Shown: positions 23,876 to 31,351 of the stretch, piece after piece
Numbering within the stretch: position 1 is the stretch's first letter
Layout of the letters: each line of letters opens with the position of its first letter
From: DSOS01 sp035286585
Lineage (GTDB): Bacteria > Chloroflexota > Anaerolineae > Anaerolineales > UBA4823
Assembly: GCA_035286585.1 (NCBI GenBank)
Contig: DATEDC010000014.1
Location: 1 to 31,351 of the forward strand
Length of the DNA: 31,351 nt
Direction of reading: 5' to 3'
The notes under the pieces: model-generated
What the model was told of the DNA's origin: nothing
Database searches by the model: none
Seen by the model: only the letters and a program-made list of their open reading frames with translations
Translations under genes and position numbers: made by a program

Positions 23876-25512
23876 CCATCGAACTGCCCTTTAACTCACG
23901 CCGTTCGCCGGTGTTGGGGCGAGGCGGCATGCTGGCAACCTCCCAGCCGCTGGCGGTCGCCGCCGGACTGGAAATCCTGGCCCAGGGCGGCACTGCTGCA
24001 GACGCCGCAGTCGCGGCGGCAGCCGCTCTGAACGTCACCGAGCCGACCTCCACCGGCATCGGCGGCGACTGTTTCGCCCTGTATTTCGAAGCCGCCACCC
24101 GCCAGGTCAGCGCATTGAACGGCTCCGGGCGCCTCCCTGCAGGCCTGAGCCTGGAGCGCCTGAGCAAAGAGGGCTTTAACCTGCAAGGTGAGGGGGCTGA
24201 ACTCCCGCCTTTCCATGCCTATACCATCACCGCCCCGGGGGCGTGCGCCGGCTGGTGCGACCTGCTGGAGCGCTACGGGCGACTCCCCCTGGGCGTTGTT
24301 CTGGCTCCCGCCATCCGCCTGGCCGAAGAGGGCTTCCCGGTGGCGCCCATCACCGCGTATTTCTGGGGGCGCGGCGTCGAGCGCCAGCTCCGCCAGGCGC
24401 CCAACGGGACCGAGCTGACCATCAACGGCCGCGCCCCGCGCCCGGGTGAGCTGTTCCGCAACCCGGGCCTGGCGCGCACCTTGCGGACGGTCGCCGAGGG
24501 CGGCAAAGCGGCCTTCTACCAGGGGGAGATCGCCACGGCAATCGCGGCTGTGGTGCGTTACGCCGGCGGCTGCCTGAGCGAGGCCGACCTGGCCGAGCAC
24601 CGCTCCACCTGGGAGCAGCCCATCCACACCACCTACCGCGGCCTGCGAGTCTGGGAATGCCCGCCCAACGGGCAGGGGCTGGCGGCCTTGCTGGCGCTGA
24701 ACATCCTGCGCGGCTTCGACCTGCGCCAGCGCCCCCCGCTTTCCGCCGAGCGCCTGCACCTGGAGATCGAAGCCATGCGCCTGGCTTTTGCCGACGCCCG
24801 CTGGTACGTGGCCGACCCACTGACCAACCCGGCGCCGCTGGGGGAGCTGCTCTCGGAAGAGTACGCCGCCGCCCGGCGCAAATTGATCGACCCCCACCGC
24901 GCGGCCCTCGACCAGCGCCGGGGAACGCCCCTCGCCGCCTCGGACACGGTGTACCTGAGCGCCGTGGACGGCGCGGGCAACGCCTGCTCGTTCATCAACA
25001 GCAACTACATGGGTTTCGGCACCGGCATTGTCCCCGCGGGCTGGGGCTTTACTCTGCAGAACCGCGGCCACAACTTCAGCCTGGACCCCCAGCACCCCAA
25101 CGCCCTGGCGCCCGGCAAGCGCCCTTACCACACCATCATCCCCGCCCTGGCGACCGACCTGGACGGCGAGCTGTTCGCCAGCTTCGGCGTGATGGGCGGC
25201 TTCATGCAGCCGCAGGGTCACCTGCAGGTGGTGGTCGCCCTGGCCGACGACGGGCTGGACCCGCAGGCTGCCCTGGACCAGCCGCGCTTCTGCATTCAAG
25301 ACGGGCAGGCTGGCGGGGGCGTCAGCCTGGAGGAGGGCATCCCGCTGGGCGTGATGGCCGCGCTGGCCGGGATGGGCCACCCGGTGACCCCCATCAGCGG
25401 GCAGGCGCGAGCCGTGTTCGGGCGCGGCCAGGTCATCGTGCGCGACCCGCAGAGCGGCGTGCTGTGGGGTGGCAGCGACCCGCGCGCCGACGGCTGCGCG
25501 ATGGCCCTGTAA
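23872..25512 (+). CDS. ggt: Gamma-glutamyltransferase (GGT family)
   Basis: N-terminal nucleophile hydrolase that cleaves gamma-glutamyl bonds of glutathione and related compounds, and matures by self-cleavage. The start TTG at 23872 overlaps the selD TGA and gives 546 residues beginning TIELPFNSRRSPVLGRGGMLATSQPLA, matching the family start. The large subunit has GGTAADAAVAAAAALNVTEPTSTGIGGDCF. The nucleophile is Thr359 in SDTVYLSAVDGAGNACSFINS, which starts the small subunit. Other features: NRGHNFSLDPQHPNALAPGKRPYHTI and GVMGGFMQPQGHLQV. No export signal is visible, so it may act in the cytoplasm, unlike the secreted E. coli enzyme. It is probably co-transcribed with selD; the metabolic link, if any, is unclear. 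Confidence 0.93.
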   Translation: MTIELPFNSRRSPVLGRGGMLATSQPLAVAAGLEILAQGGTAADAAVAAAAALNVTEPTSTGIGGDCFALYFEAATRQVSALNGSGRLPAGLSLERLSKEGFNLQGEGAELPPFHAYTITAPGACAGWCDLLERYGRLPLGVVLAPAIRLAEEGFPVAPITAYFWGRGVERQLRQAPNGTELTINGRAPRPGELFRNPGLARTLRTVAEGGKAAFYQGEIATAIAAVVRYAGGCLSEADLAEHRSTWEQPIHTTYRGLRVWECPPNGQGLAALLALNILRGFDLRQRPPLSAERLHLEIEAMRLAFADARWYVADPLTNPAPLGELLSEEYAAARRKLIDPHRAALDQRRGTPLAASDTVYLSAVDGAGNACSFINSNYMGFGTGIVPAGWGFTLQNRGHNFSLDPQHPNALAPGKRPYHTIIPALATDLDGELFASFGVMGGFMQPQGHLQVVVALADDGLDPQAALDQPRFCIQDGQAGGGVSLEEGIPLGVMAALAGMGHPVTPISGQARAVFGRGQVIVRDPQSGVLWGGSDPRADGCAMAL

Positions 25513-25586
25513 GGAGAAGACTGACGGGTGTTACCATGATTGAGCGATATATGTTGCCTGGCAACTTCAACGCCTCGAATAAGGCG

Positions 25587-25595
25587 TGTTATAAT
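25587..25595 (+). promoter_or_regulatory. Extended -10 promoter for the ferritin gene
   Basis: TGT-TATAAT with a perfect -10 and TGn extension; no good -35. The leader is about 55 bases to the ATG at 25659. Confidence 0.6.
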
Positions 25596-25658
25596 TCCTT
25601 TGGTGAAATATTTCCCAATCTCCTAAAAATTCCAACACAGATACAAGGGAGTTTAATC

Positions 25659-26168
25659 ATGCTGATCAGCAAAGAATTGGAAGAGGCGATCAACGCCCAG
25701 ATCGGGCGCGAGTTCGGCGCCAGCCTGCAATACACCAGCATCGCCGCTTATTTCGACGCCGACAACCTGCCAAACCTGGCGGCCTTTTTCTACCGCCAGG
25801 CCGGTGAAGAGCACATGCACGCCATGAAATTCCTGCACTACCTGGTGGAAGCCGGAGGAAAGGCGCGCATCCCCGCCATCCCTGCCACCAGGCACGAGTT
25901 CGCTAACGCCCTGGAATGCGCCCAACTGGCCCTGGACTGGGAGGCCGAGGTCACCCGCCAGATCAACGCCCTGATGGACCTGGCGATCTCGCAGAAAGAT
26001 CACATCGCCCAGGACTTCCTGCGCTGGTTTGTGACCGAGCAGCTCGAGGAGATCTCCACCATGCAGCAGTTGGTCAGCATCGTCCAGCGCGGCAAGGACA
26101 ACCTGCTCTTTGTGGACGATTACCTCGCCCGCAACCAGATCGTACCGTCAGAGGGGGCGGGGGCTTAA
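25659..26168 (+). CDS. ftnA: Bacterial non-haem ferritin
   Basis: A 169-residue four-helix-bundle iron-storage protein, normal for FtnA-type ferritins, which form 24-mers in the cytoplasm. Ferroxidase-site segments are visible: IGREFGASLQYTSIAAYF (first-helix Glu and Tyr), YRQAGEEHMHAMKFLHYL (EExxH) and WFVTEQLEEISTMQQLV in the fourth helix. The ATG at 25659 follows AAGGGA with a suitable gap. It stands alone between its own promoter and a strong terminator. No Fur-like box that I can support is seen in the leader. Confidence 0.95.
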   Translation: MLISKELEEAINAQIGREFGASLQYTSIAAYFDADNLPNLAAFFYRQAGEEHMHAMKFLHYLVEAGGKARIPAIPATRHEFANALECAQLALDWEAEVTRQINALMDLAISQKDHIAQDFLRWFVTEQLEEISTMQQLVSIVQRGKDNLLFVDDYLARNQIVPSEGAGA

Positions 26169-26189
26169 GCAGCCAGAGCGAAGACGCAA

Positions 26190-26231
26190 ACCGGGTCTGG
26201 AGACTTATTTCCCAGACCCGGTCATTATTTT
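26190..26231. terminator. Bidirectional terminator between ferritin and nifU-like genes
   Basis: A perfect 11-bp stem (26190-26200 with 26212-26222), an 11-base loop and a T-rich tail on the plus strand. It sits between two convergent genes (stops at 26168 and 26249). Confidence 0.85.
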
Positions 26232-26248
26232 AGGCGTAGACGCCAGGC

Positions 26249-26488
26249 TCAGGCGACATCCACCACCCGTTCGATTTCAGGGAAGAACTGGCGCACCGTC
26301 CCCTCCACCCAGCCGCGCAGCGTGCTCGGCAGCAATGGGCATCCCAGGCAGGCCCCGCCCAGCTTGACTTTCAAAACGCCCCCCTCCACAGTGACATACT
26401 CGACCGAGCCGCCGTGAAACTGCTCGATATATGCGCTGATCCGCTCGATCAGAATGCGCAAGCGCTCTTCGTAACCTGCCTCCTGCAT
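26249..26488 (-). CDS. NifU C-terminal-domain-like Fe-S protein
   Basis: A small protein (79 residues from the preferred start) equal to the NifU/Nfu domain that holds and transfers Fe-S clusters. The diagnostic sequence GACLGCP (CxxC) is followed by STLRGWVEGTVRQFFPEI, matching the family's CxxCPxS..TL..GIE..L. The N-terminal helix ERLRILIERISAYIEQFHGGSVEYV is also typical. Two ATGs are possible. AGGAGGT (26496-26502) lies only 1 base from the ATG at 26494 but 7 bases from the ATG at 26488, so I use the latter. It is coupled to the upstream cNMP-binding gene, whose stop lies inside this ribosome site. Confidence 0.9.
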   Translation of the reverse strand: MQEAGYEERLRILIERISAYIEQFHGGSVEYVTVEGGVLKVKLGGACLGCPLLPSTLRGWVEGTVRQFFPEIERVVDVA

Positions 26489-26500
26489 TTCCATTACCTC

Positions 26501-26965
26501 CTAGCGGCTCTGGAGATGGTTTCCCAGGCCCTCTTTCAAGAGTTCGACCACCTGCTTGTGGGTGTGGCGCAAACGCTCAGCGATGATCTCTGCCAGGCGC
26601 TCCAGGATAAGTATACCAGTTTCCGGGTGCTGCTGGCACAGCTCGCGCAGGTCGTCGCCGCGCACGCGCAGCATCTGGGTGTAGCGAGCGCAAATCGCAG
26701 CCGAGGTGTACCTGCGGTTGCCGAGCGCAGCCGACCAGCCCACCACCCCGCCTGCCTTGACCCGCGCTACCGTGATCGGTGGGCCGTCCTCCGGTTTGTG
26801 GGAGATGACCACTTCGCCCGTCACCACCAGGTACAGATATTCTGCCGGTTCGCCCTGCTCGAAGAGGACAAAATTCCCATAGCAGTCACACGGTACGAAC
26901 AGCGGCTGGAGGAGCTGCTTTTGGGCCGGGCTTAAATCTTTGAAGAGGCTCAGTTTTTCCAACAT
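26501..26965 (-). CDS. Cyclic nucleotide-binding domain protein without DNA-binding domain
   Basis: A 154-residue protein with a single CAP/CRP-type cNMP-binding beta barrel (about 8-125): LFKDLSPAQKQLL, then GNFVLFEQGEPAEYLYLVVTGEVVIS, then VKAGGVVGWSAAL. In this last segment the phosphate-binding GE..L..... R(S/T)A motif reads GGVVGWSAAL...RRYTSAA. A C-terminal helix (LILERLAEIIAERLRHTHKQVVELL) ends the chain where CRP proteins would continue into an HTH. It probably binds a small ligand or another protein rather than DNA. It is in an operon with the NifU-like gene. An extended -10 promoter lies about 30 bases upstream. Confidence 0.88.
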   Translation of the reverse strand: MLEKLSLFKDLSPAQKQLLQPLFVPCDCYGNFVLFEQGEPAEYLYLVVTGEVVISHKPEDGPPITVARVKAGGVVGWSAALGNRRYTSAAICARYTQMLRVRGDDLRELCQQHPETGILILERLAEIIAERLRHTHKQVVELLKEGLGNHLQSR

Positions 26966-26996
26966 GTCTTTGAGTAGGCTCTAGCCTGCCAGTAGA

Positions 26997-27005
26997 ATAA
27001 TAACA
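26997..27005 (-). promoter_or_regulatory. Extended -10 promoter for the cNMP/nifU-like pair
   Basis: Minus strand TGT-TATTAT (TGn plus a 5/6 -10), without a -35. The leader is about 25 bases. Confidence 0.45.
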
Positions 27006-27091
27006 ATGTACTCACGGTGGGCGAGGACTTCTAGTGGCGAACGTCCTCAAAGCCAGGATAAAAATCACCTGCTGATGGACATTTGTCAAAT

Positions 27092-27139
27092 TAAAAACTA
27101 CCAGGCCCGGGGACTGCGGCGTCGCAATACCGGGCCTGG
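27092..27139 (-). terminator. Intrinsic terminator after clpC
   Basis: A perfect 10-bp stem CCAGGCCCGG/CCGGGCCTGG (27101-27110 with 27130-27139), a 19-base loop, and on the minus strand a TAGTTTTTAATTT tail. It lies about 40 bases after the clpC stop. Confidence 0.85.
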
Positions 27140-27177
27140 ATTGAATTTAGAGATTGAATTCAGCGATTAAGCCAACC

Positions 27178-29655
27178 TCAAACGTCCACTTTCTTGATGT
27201 CTTTGGCGGGTATACCTTCGCTCAGAGGCTGGAACATCAGCGCCTCTTTGCTCTCGTCCACATCCACCACGATGATATTGCCGGCTGCGAACTCGCCGCT
27301 CAACAGGCTCATCGAGAGCGGGCTTTCCACGTGCTTCTGCAGGGCGCGCTTGAGCGGGCGGGCGCCGAAGCTGGGATCGTAACCCACATCCGCCAGCCAA
27401 CTGCGCGCCGCGGGGGTGAGCTGCACGGTCAGACCGTGCTCGCTCAGGCGTTCCTGCACCTCCTGCATCTGCAGGTCCACGATCTCGAGCATCTGCTCGC
27501 GCGAGAGGGCCGAGAAGGTGATGATCTCATCGATCCGGTTGAGGAATTCGGGGCGGAAGGTGCTCTTGAGCGCTTTTTCGATCTTCTCGTGCGAAGAGCG
27601 CTCTTCTTCGTTGTCCGAGCGCTGCAGGAAACCCAGGCTGCCGGATTTGCGCACGAACTCGGTGCCCAGGTTGCTGGTCATGATCAGCACCGTGTTGCGG
27701 AAATCTACCACGCGTCCCTGTCCATCGGTCAGCCGCCCGTCATCCAGGATTTGCAGCAAGGCGTTCCACACTTCGGGGTGCGCTTTCTCGATCTCGTCGA
27801 ACAGGATCACCCGGTAGGGGCGCCGGCGCACGGCCTCGGTCAATTGCCCGCCCTCCTCGTAGCCCACGTACCCAGGCGGGGCGCCGAACAGGCGGGAGAC
27901 CGTGTGCTGCTCGCGGTACTCGCTCATGTCGATGCGCACCAGGGCGTCTTGGTCGTCGAACATGAACTCTGCCAGCGCCCTGGCAAGCTCGGTCTTGCCG
28001 ACGCCCGATGGCCCGATGAAGATGAAAGAACCGATGGGCCGGCGCGGGTCCTTCAACCCAGAGCGGGCGCGCCGGATGGCATCGGAGATCGCCCGGAGAG
28101 CCTCATCCTGCCCTTTGATGCGCTCGTGCAAGCGCTCTTCCATTTGCAGCAGCCGCTCGGCTTCGGTTTCCATCATCTGGTTGACGGGGATGCCCGTCCA
28201 TTGGGCAACCACTTCTGCGATATCATTCACATCCACCACTTCATCGAGCTCGTGCTCGGATTCCCATTGATCGCGCTTCTGGTTGAACTCGGTCTCCAGG
28301 CGCAGGCGCTCGGATTTTTTCTGGGCCGCCCGTTCGTAATCGCGTTCCAGGCCGGCCTGTTCCTCTTCGGCGGTCATGCGCTCGATCTCGCTCTTCATAT
28401 CTTTCAGTTCTGAGGGCAAGGAGTATAGCGCCACGCGCAGCTTGGCTGCGGCTTCATCCATCAGGTCGATGGCCTTATCCGGCAGGTGCCGGTCGGTCAC
28501 ATAGCGCGCCGACAGGCGGGCTGCCGCGACCAGGGCCTCGTCGGATAAGTGCACTTTATGGTGAGCTTCGTAACGATCGCGCAGGCCGTGCAGCATCTGG
28601 ATGGTATCCTCGACGCTGGGCTCTTCCACGTAAACCGGCGCAAAGCGCCGCTCGAGGGCAGAATCCTTCTCAATGTGCTTGTGATATTCATCCAGGGTGG
28701 TCGCGCCGACGCATTGCAGCTCGCCGCGCGCCAGAGCCGGTTTGAGCATGTTGGAGGCGTCCATCGCCCCCTGGGCGGCCCCCGCGCCCACCACGGTGTG
28801 CAGCTCGTCGATGAACAGGATCACCTCGCCCGCGGCGCGCTGCACCTCTTCGATGGCGGCCTTCAGGCGCTCTTCGAATTCGCCCCGAAAGCGCGATCCG
28901 GCGATCATCGCGCCCAGGTCGAGGGAAACCACGCGCTTCCCCATTAATATTTCAGGGACGTCGTTGGTGGCGATTTTCTGAGCCAGCCCCTCCACGATGG
29001 CGGTTTTGCCCACCCCCGCCTCGCCGATCAGGACAGGGTTGTTCTTGGTGCGCCGCGAAAGGATCTGGATCACGCGCAGGATTTCCACGTCCCGGCCAAT
29101 CACAGGATCCAGCTTGCCTTCCCGGGCGGCCTGGGTCAGGTCGCGGGAATACTTTTCCAGCGTGCGGTAGCGGGTTTCAGCCTGGGGGTCGGTCACACGC
29201 TGCCCGCCGCGAATCTGCTGGATGGTTTCGTAGACTCGCTCGCGGGTGACCCCGGCGCCCTCCAGCAGGCGCGCGGCTGGCGTGCTGCGCTCGCTCAAGA
29301 TCGCCAGGAAGATGTGCTCGGTGGAAATGTACTCGTCCTTCAGGCGATTGGCCTCCTCGTTTGCCAGGTCGATGATCCGCTTGACGCGCGGCGTGATGAA
29401 GATCTGCCCGGCCCCGCCGCCGAAGATGTTGGCTTTCGGGCTGGTGCGCAGGATGTAATCCAGCCGGTCGGTCAGCGAGGCGGCGTCAACTTTGAGGTGC
29501 TCCAGGATCTGGGGGATCACGCCTTGCGGCTGCTCGATCAGGGCCAGCAGGATATGCTCGGTGTCGATCTGATTGTGCCCGTAGCGCTGGATGATCTCAG
29601 CGGCGCGCTGAGCAGCTTCTTGGGCTCGTTCGGTAAAACGGTCAAAACGCATCAT
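27178..29655 (-). CDS. clpC: ATP-dependent Clp protease ATPase subunit ClpC
   Basis: An 825-residue AAA+ unfoldase that feeds proteins to ClpP or disaggregates them. Clp N domain repeats (about 1-145: FTERAQEAAQRAAEII and IDTEHILLALIEQ, then DEYISTEHIFLAIL). First AAA module: Walker A GEAGVGKTA, Walker B ILFIDELH. A short middle region with a UVR-like helix (LERDYERAAQKKSERLR) is the ClpC arrangement, not the long ClpB coiled coil. Second AAA module: Walker A GPSGVGKTEL, Walker B RVILFDEIEKAHPEV, sensor LNRIDEII. SGSLGF near the second module resembles the ClpP-binding (L/V)GF loop. The start ATG at 29655 has GAGGT eight bases before it. No ctsR/mcsAB genes are adjacent and no CIRCE element was seen. 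Confidence 0.95.
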   Translation of the reverse strand: MMRFDRFTERAQEAAQRAAEIIQRYGHNQIDTEHILLALIEQPQGVIPQILEHLKVDAASLTDRLDYILRTSPKANIFGGGAGQIFITPRVKRIIDLANEEANRLKDEYISTEHIFLAILSERSTPAARLLEGAGVTRERVYETIQQIRGGQRVTDPQAETRYRTLEKYSRDLTQAAREGKLDPVIGRDVEILRVIQILSRRTKNNPVLIGEAGVGKTAIVEGLAQKIATNDVPEILMGKRVVSLDLGAMIAGSRFRGEFEERLKAAIEEVQRAAGEVILFIDELHTVVGAGAAQGAMDASNMLKPALARGELQCVGATTLDEYHKHIEKDSALERRFAPVYVEEPSVEDTIQMLHGLRDRYEAHHKVHLSDEALVAAARLSARYVTDRHLPDKAIDLMDEAAAKLRVALYSLPSELKDMKSEIERMTAEEEQAGLERDYERAAQKKSERLRLETEFNQKRDQWESEHELDEVVDVNDIAEVVAQWTGIPVNQMMETEAERLLQMEERLHERIKGQDEALRAISDAIRRARSGLKDPRRPIGSFIFIGPSGVGKTELARALAEFMFDDQDALVRIDMSEYREQHTVSRLFGAPPGYVGYEEGGQLTEAVRRRPYRVILFDEIEKAHPEVWNALLQILDDGRLTDGQGRVVDFRNTVLIMTSNLGTEFVRKSGSLGFLQRSDNEEERSSHEKIEKALKSTFRPEFLNRIDEIITFSALSREQMLEIVDLQMQEVQERLSEHGLTVQLTPAARSWLADVGYDPSFGARPLKRALQKHVESPLSMSLLSGEFAAGNIIVVDVDESKEALMFQPLSEGIPAKDIKKVDV

Positions 29656-29736
29656 AATTTTGTACCTCGTTACTCAAAACGGGCATTCACCGCCCTGCCT
29701 GGGGGTGTGCCCGGTAATTTTCTACTCTTAGCAGTG

Positions 29737-29745
29737 ATTATAACA
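29737..29745 (-). promoter_or_regulatory. Extended -10 promoter for clpC
   Basis: Minus strand TGT-TATAAT: perfect -10 with TGn, no clear -35. The leader is about 75 bases and contains a GC-rich dyad near 29680-29712. Confidence 0.6.
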
Positions 29746-29907
29746 TCTGAGGGGTTAAGCAATTACCTGCAATGCATAAGAGAAATGTATGAATCAAACG
29801 GTTGCTTGCGGCCCAAGCGGTGCGGTTTTTCTGGTTGGAGCGCCTCCGGGCGTTTGCACTGTGAGGCTACGTGGCACGTTCTGGCCGCGGCTTTACGAAA
29901 GATCGGG

Positions 29908-31351
29908 TTAAGGGGTGGGGCTGGGCTGCCGGGTTGGGGTGCTGGTGAACGTTGGAGTGGAGGTGCGGGTGGAGGTCGGCGTTACCAGGACCAGGTAAAC
30001 CTGGGGGATCCAGCCCACTCTGCCCTCGCTGTCGCGCACTTCCACCCAGGCCAGGCCGTTCACGATTTCGATGCCATAAAGCACGGTCAGGGTGGCGCGC
30101 TCGCGCAGGGTGGGGCCGATTGGCGGTCCTCCAGGCCACTGGCGCAGCTGCAGGGCGGGGAGGTAAGAGATATAGACCTGGGCCTGGGCAGGCGTGGGGG
30201 TGGCTGTAGCGGTGGGCGTGGCGGTGGGTGTAAGCGTCGGTGTGGCCGTTTCGGTGGGCGTGGGGGTATGGGTGGCGGTGGGCGTGGCGGTGCTGGTTGG
30301 GGTCACGCTGGGTCCAGGAGTTGGCGTCAGCGTGGCTGTGAACGTGGGCGTGAGGGTGGGAGGGATCAGCGGGTCGAGGCGGGTGGTAAGCACCTGGTTG
30401 ACGGCTACCTGGATCGATTCCTCCTGGCTGAGGATACCTGCACCCTGCAGCCCGGCGCCGATGGCTTTTTGCAGGCTGACGCTGTCGTCGTAGCTCAATG
30501 GCGTATTGGTGCGCACGGTGAGAGACAACTTCAAAACATCCCCCGCCTGCTCGCTCTCCCATTCCACCAGCTCGGAATTTTTCATCTCGGCAACTGTCTC
30601 AGCAATCACATGGCTGATGAAGCGATCCCGGTTGGCCTGCGTCACGAACTGGACGCTCAGGTAGGTGAGCGGGACGAGCAGACCCATGGTCAGGAAGGCA
30701 GATAACAGCAGGCTGCGCGGCAGGCGGCGCGTCCCATCTTGAAAGCGGGGGCTGAAACCCAGAGCGAAGAACACCAGATTGGCGGCAAAAGCGATGGTGA
30801 CCGCGTTGGTGATGAACAGCAGGCTGGCGCCAGCAGCCACGTCCCAGCGCCTCAGCGCCAGGCCAATTCCAACGGTGCACAGGGGCGGCATCAAGGCGGT
30901 GGCGATCGCCACGCCGGGCAGGGCGGCCGAAATGTTCGGCATCGCCAGGGCGAAGGCTGCCGCCAGGCCTCCAGCCAGGGCGATGCCCAGGTCGATGGGG
31001 CTAGGGCGGACGCGGGCCAGCACCTCGCCGGGCAGATCCTGCCCTTGCAAAACCACGAAAGGCAGGCGCGTGTTGGTCCAGGTCAGCAGGAAGGAGATCA
31101 GCACGGCAAGCGCGGCGCCGCGCAGCAAGGCTTTGGCGGCGTCGCCTAACAGATGGCTGTCTCCGCTGATGGAGGCCAACCCCAACCCGATGATGGGCGA
31201 CATCAGCGGAGCAACCAGCATGGCGCCGATGATCACCGCGGCCGAGTTGGTTAGCAGCCCCAGGGTGGCGATCACACTGGATAAGACCACCAGGATGAAG
31301 TAGCTGAAATCCGGATGGGATGCCTGGCGCAGGAGCGCCTGGACTTCCCCT
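29908..31351 (-). CDS. DUF389 membrane protein with Thr/Pro linker and C-terminal SH3b domain, start outside window
   Basis: The open frame runs past the right edge; 20 in-frame residues (ending HPDFSYFILVVLSS) precede the first internal start, so the N-terminus is missing. The DUF389 core has hydrophobic helices with SVIATLGLLTNSAAVIIGAMLVAPLMSPIIGL, PSPIDLGIALAGGLAAAFAL and ALPGVAIATALMPPLCTVGIGLALRRWDVAAGASLLFITN, about six membrane segments. After a soluble segment (about 100 residues) there is a linker of about 75 residues almost entirely Thr/Pro/Ala, then an SH3b-like domain (LRERATLTVLYGIEIVNGLAWVEVRDSEGRVGWIPQVYL). A second Thr/Ser/Pro tail ends the protein. DUF389 function is unknown. 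The tail suggests an extracytoplasmic cell-envelope contact. Thr/Pro linkers of this kind are common in Chloroflexota. Confidence 0.9.
   Translation of the reverse strand, partial: GEVQALLRQASHPDFSYFILVVLSSVIATLGLLTNSAAVIIGAMLVAPLMSPIIGLGLASISGDSHLLGDAAKALLRGAALAVLISFLLTWTNTRLPFVVLQGQDLPGEVLARVRPSPIDLGIALAGGLAAAFALAMPNISAALPGVAIATALMPPLCTVGIGLALRRWDVAAGASLLFITNAVTIAFAANLVFFALGFSPRFQDGTRRLPRSLLLSAFLTMGLLVPLTYLSVQFVTQANRDRFISHVIAETVAEMKNSELVEWESEQAGDVLKLSLTVRTNTPLSYDDSVSLQKAIGAGLQGAGILSQEESIQVAVNQVLTTRLDPLIPPTLTPTFTATLTPTPGPSVTPTSTATPTATHTPTPTETATPTLTPTATPTATATPTPAQAQVYISYLPALQLRQWPGGPPIGPTLRERATLTVLYGIEIVNGLAWVEVRDSEGRVGWIPQVYLVLVTPTSTRTSTPTFTSTPTRQPSPTP

Noticed and set aside
23896..25380. 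Very long minus-strand open frame opposite ggt
   Set aside because: A shadow of a GC-rich coding region: its low-complexity Gly/Val/Gln-rich product has no recognisable domain, and ggt on the plus strand is unambiguous.
27154..28413. Long plus-strand open frames opposite clpC and opposite the DUF389 gene
   Set aside because: Antisense shadows of well-recognised genes; no ribosome site or family features.
29650..29800. CIRCE or CtsR operator before clpC
   Set aside because: CACTGCTAAGAGT vaguely resembles a CIRCE half-site but the second half at 9-base spacing is absent, and no CtsR heptamer repeat is seen.
30190..30370. Periodic GGTGGGCGTGGC-like repeats as a CRISPR or non-coding satellite
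   Set aside because: The period follows Thr-Pro codon pairs of the linker in the DUF389 protein and there are no spacers.

Overview
The window is a stretch of ordinary bacterial chromosome, densely coding and moderately GC-rich, with no phage, insertion sequence, CRISPR array, rRNA or tRNA gene that I can see. Thr/Pro-rich extracytoplasmic linkers, an NrfHA nitrite reductase, a TrpRS/T-box unit, several proteins with SH3b or Pro/Thr tails and a ClpC suggest a Chloroflexota bacterium, probably Anaerolineae-like and anaerobic or facultative. That placement is inference from protein style, not a search.

Layout. (1) 1-2.2 kb: 3' part of an SbcC/Rad50 ATPase (+). (2) 2.2-6.1 kb (-): a secreted subtilisin-like protease and then an ECF sigma factor, with a long structured leader in front of the protease. 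(3) 6.7-8.4 kb (+): nrfH-nrfA, periplasmic ammonia-forming nitrite reductase, closed by a strong terminator. (4) 8.6-12.1 kb (+): ppk1 overlapping an HTH-CHAD gene, a polyphosphate operon. (5) 12.2-17.6 kb (-): phosphoribosyltransferase, PriA helicase, CNNM/CorC-type membrane protein, MEMO-family protein. (6) 17.8-19.9 kb (+): a tryptophan T-box leader, a small SelW-like selenoprotein gene read through UGA, trpS, and then dtd. (7) 19.9-21.4 kb (-): a PyrK-like and PyrD-like pair with decayed catalytic motifs and a 12-bp tandem repeat inside pyrD. (8) 21.6-26.2 kb (+): SPFH protein, an inverted-repeat element, selD (itself with an in-frame UGA), gamma-glutamyltransferase, ferritin. (9) 26.2-31.35 kb (-): cNMP-binding protein plus NifU-like protein, clpC, and a DUF389 membrane protein with a Thr/Pro linker and SH3b tail that runs off the right edge.

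The most interesting part is the selenium theme. Two genes 4.7 kb apart, the SelW-like gene (UGA at 18172) and selD (UGA at 22877), each carry an in-frame UGA inside a CxxU motif. Each is followed by a hairpin with a GG-starting pentaloop at a spacing suitable for a bacterial SECIS. A standard gene caller will miss the first gene and truncate the second. The selenoprotein gene lies between a T-box whose specifier triplet is UGG (Trp) and trpS, and its stop codon overlaps the trpS start. So Trp-tRNA charging and UGA decoding could be linked in one transcript. selA, selB and selC are not in the window and would have to be elsewhere in the genome.

The two stretches longer than 300 bases without a protein gene are 6118-6666 (divergent promoters, protease leader, nrf control region) and 17561-18135 (a promoter for the MEMO gene, an unexplained inverted repeat, and the T-box).
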